Assembly (NCBI RefSeq): GCF_001507645.1
Contig: NZ_CP013909.1
Coordinates: 1,364,001 to 1,428,000, forward strand
Length of the DNA stretch: 64,000 bases
Reading direction: 5' to 3'
From: Hymenobacter sedentarius
GTDB lineage: Bacteria > Bacteroidota > Bacteroidia > Cytophagales > Hymenobacteraceae
Shown: positions 39,468 to 52,200 of the stretch, one piece after another
Position numbering within the stretch: position 1 is the stretch's first letter
Layout: each line of letters starts with the position of its first letter
Position numbers and translations under genes: made by a program
The notes under the pieces: model-generated
Told to the model about the DNA's origin: nothing
The model's database searches: none
Seen by the model: the letters and a program-made list of their open reading frames with translations, nothing else

Positions 39468-41091
39468 ATGCTTTCTACAACTTCCCATCCTGCATCTGCT
39501 TCCCACAACGAAGCCTTTGCTCAGGCTCAACAGATCCACGCTGCCTTATCAGAGGCGCTGGCCCGCTTCCCCGCCGCGGGCGAAGCAGAAGCCCAGCAGT
39601 TCAGCCTGCTGCTTGACTTATTGCCGGAGGGCGTGGTGCTGTTCGGCACCGATGGGCGCATTGAAGTCCTCAACCAACGCTTCTTTGCCTTATGCAACCT
39701 GCCCGATGCCCCCGCCGAGTGGCGGGGCCGGGCCCTGGCCGAACTGCTGGCCCACGTGCAGCCCCAGGTGCTGGCCCGCGTGCCCCACGAGGGCGGCGAA
39801 ACCCTACCCCTGCGCTCCGGGCGAGTGGTGGCCAGCAGCACCCAGCCCGAGCCCGCCACCACGGGCCGGCCGGCACGGCAGCTGCTGTGCCTTACCGACG
39901 AAACCGATGCCACCCAGCGCTTCCAGCTCCTGGCCGAGCTGGAAGCCGTTGCCCGCATTCCGCAGCAGAACCCGTACCCGGTGTTGCGCCTCGCGGCTTC
40001 GGGCCGCCAGCTCTATGCCAACAGCGCCGCCCGGCAACTGGGCCTCGGGCTGGCGCCGGCCGAGCGTATAAGCTGGCAGCGGGCACTGGCGGCGCAGGCC
40101 CTGGCCCAGTGCACTCCTTCTAAAGAGGAGGGAGCCCTCGGCCAGCGCTGGTTCAGCGTGCACGCCGAGCCGTTTGTCGCCGAGGGCAACATCAACCTGT
40201 ACGTATTCGAAACCACGGCCCGCGTCCGGGCCGAGCAGCAGCTGCAGGAACAGCAGCGATTCTACGAAACCATCCTCAACGAGTTGCCCGCCGAGGTATT
40301 CGTGGTCGACCACCAGTACCGCTACCGGTTTGTAAACCCGGCCGCCGTGCCCGATGCCGAGCTGCGGCAGTGGATACTGGGCGTGCTGCTGGTGGAGGAC
40401 AACGAAATCAACCGCGAAGTAGCCCGCTTTATGCTCGAGGAGTGGGGCGTTATCCTGGAAGAAGCCGTAGACGGCGAAAAAGGCCTGCGTCTGCTCACCG
40501 ACCACGTGTACGACGTGGTGCTAATGGACATTCAGATGCCCGGCTTGAGCGGGGTGGAGGTAACCCGGGCCGTGCGCCAGCTGCCCGACCCCGTGCGGGC
40601 GCAGGTGCCCATCCTGGCGCTTACCGCCAACGCATTCCGGGAAGACAACGAGCGGTACCGTGCCGCCGGCATGAACGATTGCCTGGCCAAGCCTTTCGAG
40701 GAGGAAGCGCTCTACCACAAGCTGAATGCCCTACGCGCCGCGCACCACGCTCCCCTACGACCTCACCAAGCTGCGTGCCATGGCCCACGGCCGCGAAGCG
40801 TTTGTAACCAAAATCATCCGCTCTTTCCTGGCCAATACGCCAGCCAGCCTGCACCAGATGCAGGATGCTGCATGGGCCGGGCAGTGGGAAAAAGTAGCCG
40901 AGCTCACCCACCACGTCAAGCCCAACTTGGCGGCGTTGGGAGTGGCAGGAGTAGCGAGTGTGGTAACCATTCTGGAAAAAGCCCCCAACTCCGGCCAGGC
41001 CACCGCTGAACGAGGCGCTCTGGTAGCCCAACTGGTGGTCTCCGTGAACCGGGCGCTGGCCGCTCTGCCTGTGGAGCTGCCGGGTGAGTAG
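39468..41091 (+). pseudogene. Decayed hybrid histidine kinase (PAS-REC-Hpt, kinase core missing)
   Basis: The frame from 39468 encodes PAS-like domains (LPEGVVLFGTDGRIEVLNQR; LNELPAEVFVVDHQYRYRFV), then jumps from PDAELRQWILG directly to a receiver domain (VLLVEDNEINREVARFML, with phospho-acceptor Asp in VVLMDIQMPGLSG and Lys in NDCLAKPF). No HisKA or HATPase_c domain lies between. After YHKLNALRAA the frame becomes meaningless to 41009, while another frame (from 40726) encodes an Hpt domain (LTHHVKPNLAALGVAG, phospho-His in HHVKP) to 41091. The simplest history is an in-frame deletion of the kinase core plus a later frameshift. Confidence 0.85.
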
Positions 41092-41109
41092 GGGCGGGGT
41101 TGCCGTAGA

Positions 41110-41428
41110 ACCTCACCCCTACCGGGCACGGCCCCGGCCCCTCTCCAAAAGAGAGGGGAGTCACGGCGGCACAGTCCTGTCATTGCGAGGACGCAGGACG
41201 AAGCAATCCGTCCTGTTCTCAGCGACTTGCCTTCTAATGTGAAAAGCCCCGGCACTACGCAGTGTCGGGGCTTTTTCTGTCTTAATTAAAACAACAGCTT
41301 ATCACTTCTTAGAGTTGGTCGCACAAAGTGGACGGATTGCCGCGATGCGCTCGCAATGACAGGATTGTGCCGCCGTGACTCCCCTCTCTTTTGGAGAGGG
41401 GCCGGGGCCGTGCCCGGTAGGGGTGAGG
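41110..41428. repeat. Long composite inverted repeat enclosing a terminator
   Basis: Arms of about 100 bases (41110-41213 and 41330-41428) are near-complementary. Each contains two units: CCTCACCCCTACCGGGCACG...GAGAGGGGAG, and a TGTCATTGCGAG...GAAGCAATCCGTCC-type unit. The terminator at 41242-41276 sits inside. The layout repeats that at 8578-8776: convergent genes, outer repeats, central terminator. Confidence 0.9.
41242..41276. terminator. Bidirectional terminator between kinase remnant and LytTR gene
   Basis: Stem AGCCCCGGCACT / AGTGTCGGGGCT with flanking A-run and T-run; it can serve both convergent genes. Confidence 0.85.
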
Positions 41429-41448
41429 TGAGTAAATCCGGCTCAATT

Positions 41449-42220
41449 TTAAATTCCCCGCAGCCGGCGATAGAAGCCTTCTTGGTAGGATTTGCTGACC
41501 GGTACCTCATGCTTGCTGAAGGCCAACATATGGTCTTCTACCACGTCGATGCGACGGGTGTTGACGATGTAGGAGCGGTGCACGCGGGCAGAAAAGGACT
41601 CTGGCAAACGCTCCTCCAGACTCTTGAGGGTACTGTATACAATGAGCTTTTGCTTATCCAGCACCAGCACCGAGTAGTCGGACATGGCTTCGATGAACAA
41701 CAGCTCTTCGAAATTCACCCGCACCATCTTCTTGTTCACCTTCACGAACAGGTGCTGGTCATGGGGCGGGGCCGGCACCGGGGTCGGCTCTGGCTGGCTG
41801 GCTGGCCGGCACCTGGCGGCGCTTCAGTACGCGCTCCACGGCCTGCAGAAACCGAGGGAATTCTACGGGCTTCACCACGTAATCGGTCACGTTCAGCTCA
41901 AACGCATTGATGGCAAAGTCGCGGTGCGAGGTGACGAGGACAATATCGGGCTGGGGCGTGGGCAGGATGCGCACCAGGTCCAGCCCCGAAAGCATGGGCA
42001 TTTCAATATCCAAAAAGGCGATGTCGACCTGGCCACCATCGCGGAAGAACGCCAGGCAATCCACCGCATTAGCGAACGAGCCCAACAGCTCCAGTTCGGG
42101 GGTTAGCTCAATTAAGTGTTCAAGGGTCAGCCGGTTCATCTCGTTGTCGTCAACGAGCAGGCAGGTAAGCTTAGCGGTCGGGGTCATGAAGCTGGGAAGC
42201 AGCGATGTTAACGTGTCCAT
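41449..42220 (-). pseudogene. LytTR-type response regulator split by a four-base repeat
   Basis: The first part (from ATG 42220, or 42187) is a receiver domain (LTCLLVDDNEMNRLTLEHLI, phospho-Asp in IAFLDIEMPMLSG, Lys in DYVVKPVEFP) and stops at 41759. The second part (to 41449) is a LytTR DNA-binding domain (LFIEAMSDYSVLVLDKQKLI, FSARVHRSYIVNTRRID) readable from GTG 41778. The break is at four tandem TGGC units (plus strand 41791-41806) in the linker. Removing one unit joins the two into ...PASQPEPTPVPAPPHDQHLF, a natural linker. It could be an inactivated gene or a phase-variable one; a short LytTR-only product could also be made by reinitiation. Confidence 0.87.
41791..41806. repeat. Tetranucleotide repeat (TGGC)x4 in a coding linker
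   Basis: Four tandem TGGC units, CCAG/GCCA on the coding strand. Three or six units would put the receiver and LytTR domains in one frame; four units do not. Confidence 0.9.
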
Positions 42221-42283
42221 ATCGGCTTTCCCGTTTATCCTGCTGCAGCAAATAGCGCTACCCAATAAAAAGAACCGGCTCAA

Positions 42284-43245
42284 TAATCCGGAACCATACG
42301 GTTTGGCAGTACAAGCTAGATTTCATTGGAGGCTGCTACAAAGAAGAGTTCGTTCAAATCAACTAATTGCCTGTTAAAGTTGACTTTCAGCCCGGTAAAT
42401 GACGGGTTAAGTTTCCGGGTTGATATCTAAATCCGGCATTCTGTGCGGCCATGACCAACGCGCAAGCCGCAGAGCAGCGTGGCGGCAAGGGCGGTGCCAA
42501 TTCAATGCCCAAGCTTGGAAGCTTTTCCAAAGTATGCTCTATAACCGGTAGGACAGCCGTAGTTGGACGCGTTACTTGGGCTGGCGATTGAGCTGATTGA
42601 AGGGCAGTGTATTACAGTATAGTTAGTGTTCAGCTCCTGGATATGTCTTAAGCTGGCATAATTCAATAAAATTGAACTTTACCAGGTTGATTAAATTTGA
42701 GAGAGGCAAATGCCTAACTGAGCAAGCCGAGTGATGGCTACAGCCCAAATGCTGGCGGTGGCCAAGTCAGTAAGTCGGTTTTGGACACAATATCTGATGC
42801 CTATCACTTCTGATGGCAGCCCCAGAGCTTATGCTTCAGTTTATAGGCTCTTTATAAACACCTGTATCAAGTGATTTTAGCCGATAGCGAGGGCAACGAG
42901 CACCTTGTTTCAAAATAATAGTGGCTTTCCAAAAAAAAATATATGGAATTCATGATATTTAACTTATTCCAAATTAATGCCTTTAAAGTTATAAAAAGCC
43001 ATATTTGATATTTTTTTAGCTCAACATTTCGCATTTGTCCAAGAATATACTGTGAAAAATCTTTAAAGATTATATAAATCACCTTTTTTTATTGAAAAAG
43101 TCCTTACTAAATTTGAATCCGTTTTGTAGAAACCACAAAACTGTCCTGCCCAGTTAATTCTCTTCTTTCCTGGACAGGTCTTCTGGAGAAATTTGCACTT
43201 AATAGACAATTGAATCCCCGTTTGTAAACCTAAAGCTTCCCTTTT
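42284..43245. other. Large intergenic region without a recognised gene
   Basis: About 960 bases between the divergent response-regulator gene and the giant repeat protein. The left part is of normal composition; from about 42840 it is markedly AT-rich. No open frame shows family features and no exact TAnnTTTG box was found. It should hold the promoters of both neighbours. Confidence 0.55.
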
Positions 43246-46200
43246 ATGAACACACACATACCCCCCACCGCAAACGGGAGATTATTTAGGGCCTACCGGT
43301 TCTTGCTGTTCCTGCTTTCAGGCTACAAGGCTGCGCTGCGCCTTACTACAAGTGCTAGTAGTGCCTCTAATAGCCCTTACTCTAAATTTCTATTTCTATC
43401 AGGCTTCCTATTTATGGCAGCTAGTTTACCGGGTGCAGGACAAAATATAAGTACGCCAACTCTCTCTGCTACTCAGTTTTGTCCTGGAGGCTCTATTTCT
43501 GTCACATTTACTGCTACAGATGGTAATGGTAGCAATACATTTAACAGTGGCAACGTTTTTACGGCGCAACTGTCAAACCAGAATGGAACAACGTATGCAA
43601 GCACTCCTCCGGCTATTGGCACCGCGACAGGCGTAGCTAGCACTACTCCTTACACTATATCTGGCACAATACCTTCAGGGACTCTTTCCGGAACCTACGT
43701 TATTAGAATTCAATCTTCTAACAAGCAAGCGCAATCCCTTAACAGCGTAGCCATAATAGTCAACCCAGCAGCAAGCGTGAGCATCGCTGCAGCGCCCACA
43801 GGCGCTATTTGTGCGGGCACCTCTGTGAAGTTTACGGCCACGCCCACCAACGGCGGCACCACGCCGACTTATCAATGGAAGGTGAACGGTACGGCCATGA
43901 GTGGCGAAATCGCGAGCACGTTCACGAGCACTACACTGGCTAACAATGACGCTGTCACGTGTGTGATGACTTCCAATGCCCCATGTGCTACGGGAAGCCC
44001 AGCCACGAGCAATGGCATCACCATGTCGGTGACTTCCCAGCCGGTATCCGGCACCCTGACCAAGGGCTCTGGCGTAACGGGGGCTTCAGTGTGCGCGGGC
44101 ACTTCGGTGTCGGCCACGGCGACGGCCGGTTCGGGCGGGGCGGGCACCACGGCCGATGTACTGCAGTACCGGTACGATGGCGGCGCTTGGCAAACCTACA
44201 CTTCAACCGCTTCTCTAACCACCGCGGGGCACACCAGCGTTGACATCCAAACCTACCGGACGGCAACTGGCCCCGGGTGCACTTCGCCCTCCACCGCCGT
44301 AACAGTTGGCTGGACCATTACTCCAAACCCCACGGCTTACAATGTCACAGGAACCGGTAATTACTGCACGGGCGGGGCAGGCGTTCCCGTTGGGTTGTCA
44401 AACTCCGAAACGGGGGTCAACTATCAGTTAAAGAACGGAGCAACTAACGTAGGCTCAGCAGTAAGCGGTACGGGCGCTGCTATCACGTTTGGCAGTCAGG
44501 TCGCGGGAACCTACACAGTTGTTGGAACGAATGCCACCAGTGGTTGCTCAACCCCCATGACTGGTTCTGCCACCAGTACTGCGGTATCGCAGCCGGTATC
44601 CGGCACTTTGACAAAGGGCGCTGGCGTAACGGGGGCTTCAGTGTGCGCGGGCACTTCGGTGTCGGCCACGGCGACGGCCGGTTCGGGCGGGGCGGGCACC
44701 ACGGCCGATGTACTGCAGTACCGGTACGATGGCGGCGCTTGGCAAACCTACACTTCAACCGCTTCTCTAACCACCGCGGGGCACACCAGCGTTGACATCC
44801 AAACCTACCGGACGGCAACTGGCCCCGGGTGCACTTCGCCCTCCACCGCCGTAACAGTTGGCTGGACCATTGCTCCAACTGTAGCGGTGAGCGTGGGCAT
44901 CACGGCTTCTCCTTCGGGCACCATTTGCGCGGGCACGTCGGTGACCTTCACGGCCACGCCCACCAACGGGGGCACGGCCCCGGCCTACCAGTGGAAGGTG
45001 AACGGCACCGCTGTCAGCGGCGCCACGTCGGGCACGTTCACCAGCACCACGCTGGCCAACAACGACGCGGTGAGCGTCGTGCTGACCTCCAACGCGGCCT
45101 GCGCCACGGGCAGCCCGGCCACGAGCAGCCCCGTCACAATGACGGTGACGCCAGTGCCCGCGGCGCCGGTGCTGAGCGTGGTGGACAACTGCGGCAACTC
45201 GACGGTGACGGCCAAAGACGCGGCCGGCGCGCTGCTTACCGCCGGCACGCTGACGTGGAGCGACGCGGGCAGCGGCAACCCGCGCACGGTGACGGCGACC
45301 ACGGCCCTGACGGCTACGCAAACGGTGGGCGGCTGCCCGAGCGTGGCCAGCAACTCCGTGACCCCGGCGCCGAAGGCGGTGCCCGCGGCGCCGACGGCTA
45401 GCGTAACACAGCAGCCCACGTGCACCACCGCCACGGGTACCATCACGGTCACGGTGCCGGCTCCGGCTCCGGGCATTAGCTACAGCCTTAACGGCACGGA
45501 CTACACTAATACGAGCGGCGTGTTTTCAGGCCTGACGGCAAACACCACGTACAGCGTGACGGCCAAGAACAGCGCTGGCTGTGTATCCCCGGCTACCAGC
45601 CTCAACGTTGACGCCCAGCCCGCCACCCCGGCGGCGCCGACGGCGAGCGTGACGCAGCAGCCCACGTGCTCGAGTAGCACGGGCACGGTGACGGTGAGCT
45701 CGCCGGCCCCGGCCACGGGCATTACCTACAGCAACGACGGGACGACCTACACCAACACGAGCGGCGTGTTCTCGGGCCTGGCGGCGGGCAGCTCGTACAG
45801 CATCACTTACAAAATCGGCACGGGCTGCGCTTCACTGGCCGCCTCGGGCACGCTACAATCTCAACCCAGCGCACCAACTGCCACAATTACCACCACCACG
45901 CCAACAACCTTCTGCCAGGGCGGCAGCGTGTTGCTTAGCGCATCGACCGGCACAGATTACACCTACCAGTGGAACAAAGATGGTGCTGCCATCACGGGCG
46001 CCACAGCCGCCACGTATTCGGCCACGGCTAGTGGCAGCTACACCCTCACGGTAACCGCCAACGCTTGCCCGGCCACCTCGTCGGCTACTACTGTTACGGT
46101 TAACACCAACCCAACGGCTTTCACTGTAACCGGTGGAGGCCGTTTCTGCGCAGGCGGCAGCGGAGTAGCTGTGGGCTTGTCGAGTTCGGAAGCCGGTGTG

Positions 46201-49200
46201 AACTACCAGCTCAAGAACGGCACAGCCAATGTGGGCGCGCCAGTTGCCGGCACGGGTTCGGCCCTCGCCTTTGGCAACCAGACGGCGGCGGGTACTTATA
46301 CGGTTCTGGCCACGGCAACAACCGGTAGCTGCTCTGCCCCGATGACCGGGTCTGTGGATGTTGATGCCTACACCCTGCCTACTGCAGTGCTTAGCGGCAG
46401 TGCCACAATCTGTGCTGGCGATAACACCACCTTGAGCGTGGCCCTTACCGGAACCGGCCCCTGGGCGCTGACCTATTCCGATGGCACAACCTCGTTCCCG
46501 GTTACCAATATTACGGCCTCGCCCTATACCGTGTCGGTAAGCCCAGGCAGTAGCAAAACCTATTCGGTAACGGCAGTTTCCGACGCTAATTGCACGGGTA
46601 CTTCGCATACCGGCAATGCCGTTGTCACCGTGAACGACCAGCCCACTCTGAGCAGTGCTCTTACGGCTACTGTCTGCAGCAACACCGCATTTGCTTACAC
46701 CGCTACCAGCACCGTTGCCGGCACCACCTTCAGCTGGAGCCGTGCCGCTGTAGCAGGAATTAGCAACGCAGCTGGTTCGGGCACTACGGCCGCAATCAGC
46801 GAAACACTGATTAACACGACGACTTCGCCCGTCACCGTCACTTATGTTTATACGTTAGCGGCCAACGGTTGCACCCATACCGGGAGCGTGGCTGTTGCAG
46901 TAAACCCACAGCCAAGCGCTGCCTTCTCTTATGGTGGCAGCTCGTACTGTAAATCTGGTGTTAATCCGACGCCAACCGTAACCGGAGCAACTGGCGGAAC
47001 ATTCTCCGCTGCCACCGGCCTGGCCCTGAATGCCAGCACGGGTGAAATCAACGTTAGCACCAGCACGGCAGGAACATATACCGTCACTTATACGGTGACT
47101 GGTACCTGCACGAATAGCGCAACGGCTACGGTTGCTATCACCAATGCTCCGATAGCAACATTCTCGTACGCATCTACTCCATATTGCTCCTCGGTCTCTT
47201 CTGCCTCCGCCACTCTCGCTTCGGGTGCCACGGCCGGTACTTTCACCGCATCCCCAGCAGGCCTGACCTTAAATGCCTCAACCGGAGAAATCACACCTGG
47301 CTCGAGTGCAGCAGGCACCTACACGGTAACCAACTCCATTGCTGCCAGCAACGGCTGTGCTGCTACTTCCGCCACGGCATCGGTAGTAATTAACCAGGTG
47401 CCCGCCATAGCTGCCGTAGGTCAGCCCTCGTCAACAACTACCACCTTTGGTGAGCCAGCCAGCTTTACCGCAACGGCTACTGGAACCGGTATTACTTACC
47501 AGTGGTACAAGGGCACAGCAGGTTCTGGTAGCCCCATTAGTGGCGCTACTGCTTCCACGTACTCAATTGCATCGGCCACCATGGCCGATGCCGGTGCATA
47601 TTATGTAGTGGCTAGCGGTACTTGCTCCCCAGCGGTTACAAGTGCTGTAGCCACACTAACAGTTAATAAGGCTTCGGCCACGGTGACGCTGGCCGACCTG
47701 AGCCAGGAGTACACGGGTTCGGCCCTGGCGGCCACGGCCACCACGACGGCCACGGGCACGAGCACCTTCACCTTCACCTACACGCAAGGTGGGGTAACGG
47801 TTAGCAGCCCCACCAACGTGGGCGACTACTCGGTAACGGCCACGCTGCACAACGCCAACTACACGGGCACGGCCACGGGCACGCTCTCTATCACCCCGGC
47901 TTCGGCCACGGTGACGCTGGCCGACCTGAGCCAGGAGTACACGGGTTCGGCCCTGGCGGCCACGGCCACCACGACGGCCACGGGCACGAGCACTTACACG
48001 TTCGTGTATAGCCAAGGTGGGGTAACGGTTAGCAGCCCCACCAACGTGGGCGACTACTCGGTAACGGCCACGTTGCACAACGCCAACTACACGGGCACGG
48101 CCACGGGCACGCTCTCTATCACCCCGGCTTCGGCCACGGTGACGCTGGCCGACCTGAGCCAGGAGTACACGGGTTCGGCCCTGGCGGCCACGGCCACCAC
48201 GACGGCCACGGGCACGAGCACTTACACGTTCGTGTATAGCCAAGGTGGGGTAACGGTTAGCAGCCCCACCAACGTGGGCGACTACTCGGTAACGGCCACG
48301 TTGCACAACGCCAACTACACGGGCACGGCCACGGGCACGCTCTCTATCACCCCGGCTTCGGCCACGGTGACGCTGGCCGACCTGAGCCAGGAGTACACGG
48401 GTTCGGCCCTGGCGGCCACGGCCACCACGACGGCCACGGGCACGAGCACCTTCACCTTCACCTACACGCAAGGTGGGGTAACGGTTAGCAGCCCCACCAA
48501 CGTGGGCGACTACTCGGTAACGGCCACGCTGCACAACGCCAACTACACGGGCACGGCCACGGGCACGCTCTCTATCACCCCGGCTTCGGCCACGGTGACG
48601 CTGGCCGACCTGAGCCAGGAGTACACGGGTTCGGCCCTGGCGGCCACGGCCACCACGACGGCCACGGGCACGAGCACCTTCACCTTCACCTACACGCAAG
48701 GTGGGGTAACGGTTAGCAGCCCCACCAACGTGGGCGACTACTCGGTAACGGCCACGCTGCACAACGCCAACTACACGGGCACGGCCACGGGCACGCTCTC
48801 TATCACCCCGGCTTCGGCCACGGTGACGCTGGCCGACCTGAGCCAGGAGTACACGGGTTCGGCCCTGGCGGCCACGGCCACCACGACGGCCACGGGCACG
48901 AGCACTTACACGTTCGTGTATAGCCAAGGTGGGGTAACGGTTAGCAGCCCCACCAACGTGGGCGACTACTCGGTAACGGCCACGTTGCACAACGCCAACT
49001 ACACGGGCACGGCCACGGGTGTGTTGAGCATCACCCCGGCTTCGGCCACGGTGACGCTGGCCGACCTGAGCCAGGAGTACACGGGTTCGGCCCTGGCGGC
49101 CACGGCCACCACGACGGCCACGGGCACGAGCACTTACACGTTCGTGTATAGCCAAGGTGGGGTAACGGTTAGCAGCCCCACCAACGTGGGCGACTACTCG

Positions 49201-52200
49201 GTAACGGCCACGTTGCACAACGCCAACTACACGGGCACGGCCACGGGCACGCTCTCTATCACCCCGGCTTCGGCCACGGTGACGCTGGCCGACCTGAGCC
49301 AGGAGTACACGGGTTCGGCCCTGGCGGCCACGGCCACCACGACGGCCACGGGCACGAGCACTTACACGTTCGTGTATAGCCAAGGTGGGGTAACGGTTAG
49401 CAGCCCCACCAACGTGGGCGACTACTCGGTAACGGCCACGTTGCACAACGCCAACTACACGGGCACGGCCACGGGTGTGTTGAGCATCACCCCGGCTTCG
49501 GCCACGGTGACGCTGGCCGACCTGAGCCAGGAGTACACGGGTTCGGCCCTGGCGGCCACGGCCACCACGACGGCCACGGGCACGAGCACTTACACGTTCG
49601 TGTATAGCCAAGGTGGGGTAACGGTTAGCAGCCCCACCAACGTGGGCGACTACTCGGTAACGGCCACGTTGCACAACGCCAACTACACGGGCACGGCCAC
49701 GGGCACGCTCTCTATCACCCCGGCTTCGGCCACGGTGACGCTGGCCGACCTGAGCCAGGAGTACACGGGTTCGGCCCTGGCGGCCACGGCCACCACGACG
49801 GCCACGGGCACGAGCACCTTCACCTTCACCTACACGCAAGGTGGGGTAACGGTTAGCAGCCCCACCAACGTGGGCGACTACTCGGTAACGGCCACGCTGC
49901 ACAACGCCAACTACACGGGCACGGCCACGGGCACGCTCTCTATCACCCCGGCTTCGGCCACGGTGACGCTGGCCGACCTGAGCCAGGAGTACACGGGTTC
50001 GGCCCTGGCGGCCACGGCCACCACGACGGCCACGGGCACGAGCACTTACACGTTCGTGTATAGCCAAGGTGGGGTAACGGTTAGCAGCCCCACCAACGTG
50101 GGCGACTACTCGGTAACGGCCACGTTGCACAACGCCAACTACACGGGCACGGCCACGGGTGTGTTGAGCATCACCCCGGCTTCGGCCACGGTGACGCTGG
50201 CCGACCTGAGCCAGGAGTACACGGGTTCGGCCCTGGCGGCCACGGCCACCACGACGGCCACGGGCACGAGCACTTACACGTTCGTGTATAGCCAAGGTGG
50301 GGTAACGGTTAGCAGCCCCACCAACGTGGGCGACTACTCGGTAACGGCCACGTTGCACAACGCCAACTACACGGGCACGGCCACGGGCACGCTCTCTATC
50401 ACCCCGGCTTCGGCCACGGTGACGCTGGCCGACCTGAGCCAGGAGTACACGGGTTCGGCCCTGGCGGCCACGGCCACCACGACGGCCACGGGCACGAGCA
50501 CCTTCACCTTCACCTACACGCAAGGTGGGGTAACGGTTAGCAGCCCCACCAACGTGGGCGACTACTCGGTAACGGCCACGCTGCACAACGCCAACTACAC
50601 GGGCACGGCCACGGGCACGCTCTCTATCACCCCGGCTTCGGCCACGGTGACGCTGGCCGACCTGAGCCAGGAGTACACGGGTTCGGCCCTGGCGGCCACG
50701 GCCACCACGACGGCCACGGGCACGAGCACTTACACGTTCGTGTATAGCCAGAACGGCTCGCCAGTGTTGGCGGCCGACGTGAAGAACGTGGGCGACTACT
50801 CGGTAACGGCCACGTTGCACAACGCCAACTACACGGGCACGGCCACGGGTGTGTTGAGCATCACCCCGGCTTCGGCCACGGTGACGCTGGCCGACCTGAG
50901 CCAGGAGTACACGGGTTCGGCCCTGGCGGCCACGGCCACCACGACGGCCACGGGCACGAGCACCTTCACCTTCACCTACACGCAAGGTGGGGTAACGGTT
51001 AGCAGCCCCACCAACGTGGGCGACTACTCGGTAACGGCCACGCTGCACAACGCCAACTACACGGGCACGGCCACGGGCACGCTCTCTATCACCCCGGCTT
51101 CGGCCACGGTGACGCTGGCCGACCTGAGCCAGGAGTACACGGGTTCGGCCCTGGCGGCCACGGCCACCACGACGGCCACGGGCACGAGCACTTACACGTT
51201 CGTGTATAGCCAAGGTGGGGTAACGGTTAGCAGCCCCACCAACGTGGGCGACTACTCGGTAACGGCCACGTTGCACAACGCCAACTACACGGGCACGGCC
51301 ACGGGCACGCTCTCTATCACCCCGGCTTCGGCCACGGTGACGCTGGCCGACCTGAGCCAGGAGTACACGGGTTCGGCCCTGGCGGCCACGGCCACCACGA
51401 CGGCCACGGGCACGAGCACTTACACGTTCGTGTATAGCCAAGGTGGGGTAACGGTTAGCAGCCCCACCAACGTGGGCGACTACTCGGTAACGGCCACGTT
51501 GCACAACGCCAACTACACGGGCACGGCCACGGGCACGCTCTCTATCACCCCGGCTTCGGCCACGGTGACGCTGGCCGACCTGAGCCAGGAGTACACGGGT
51601 TCGGCCCTGGCGGCCACGGCCACCACGACGGCCACGGGCACGAGCACCTTCACCTTCACCTACACGCAAGGTGGGGTAACGGTTAGCAGCCCCACCAACG
51701 TGGGCGACTACTCGGTAACGGCCACGCTGCACAACGCCAACTACACGGGCACGGCCACGGGCACGCTCTCTATCACCCCGGCTTCGGCCACGGTGACGCT
51801 GGCCGACCTGAGCCAGGAGTACACGGGTTCGGCCCTGGCGGCCACGGCCACCACGACGGCCACGGGCACGAGCACTTACACGTTCGTGTATAGCCAGAAC
51901 GGCTCGCCAGTGTTGGCGGCCGACGTGAAGAACGTGGGCGACTACTCGGTAACGGCCACGTTGCACAACGCCAACTACACGGGCACGGCCACGGGTGTGT
52001 TGAGCATCACCCCGGCTTCGGCCACGGTGACGCTGGCCGACCTGAGCCAGGAGTACACGGGTTCGGCCCTGGCGGCCACGGCCACCACGACGGCCACGGG
52101 CACGAGCACTTACACGTTCGTGTATAGCCAAGGTGGGGTAACGGTTAGCAGCCCCACCAACGTGGGCGACTACTCGGTAACGGCCACGTTGCACAACGCC

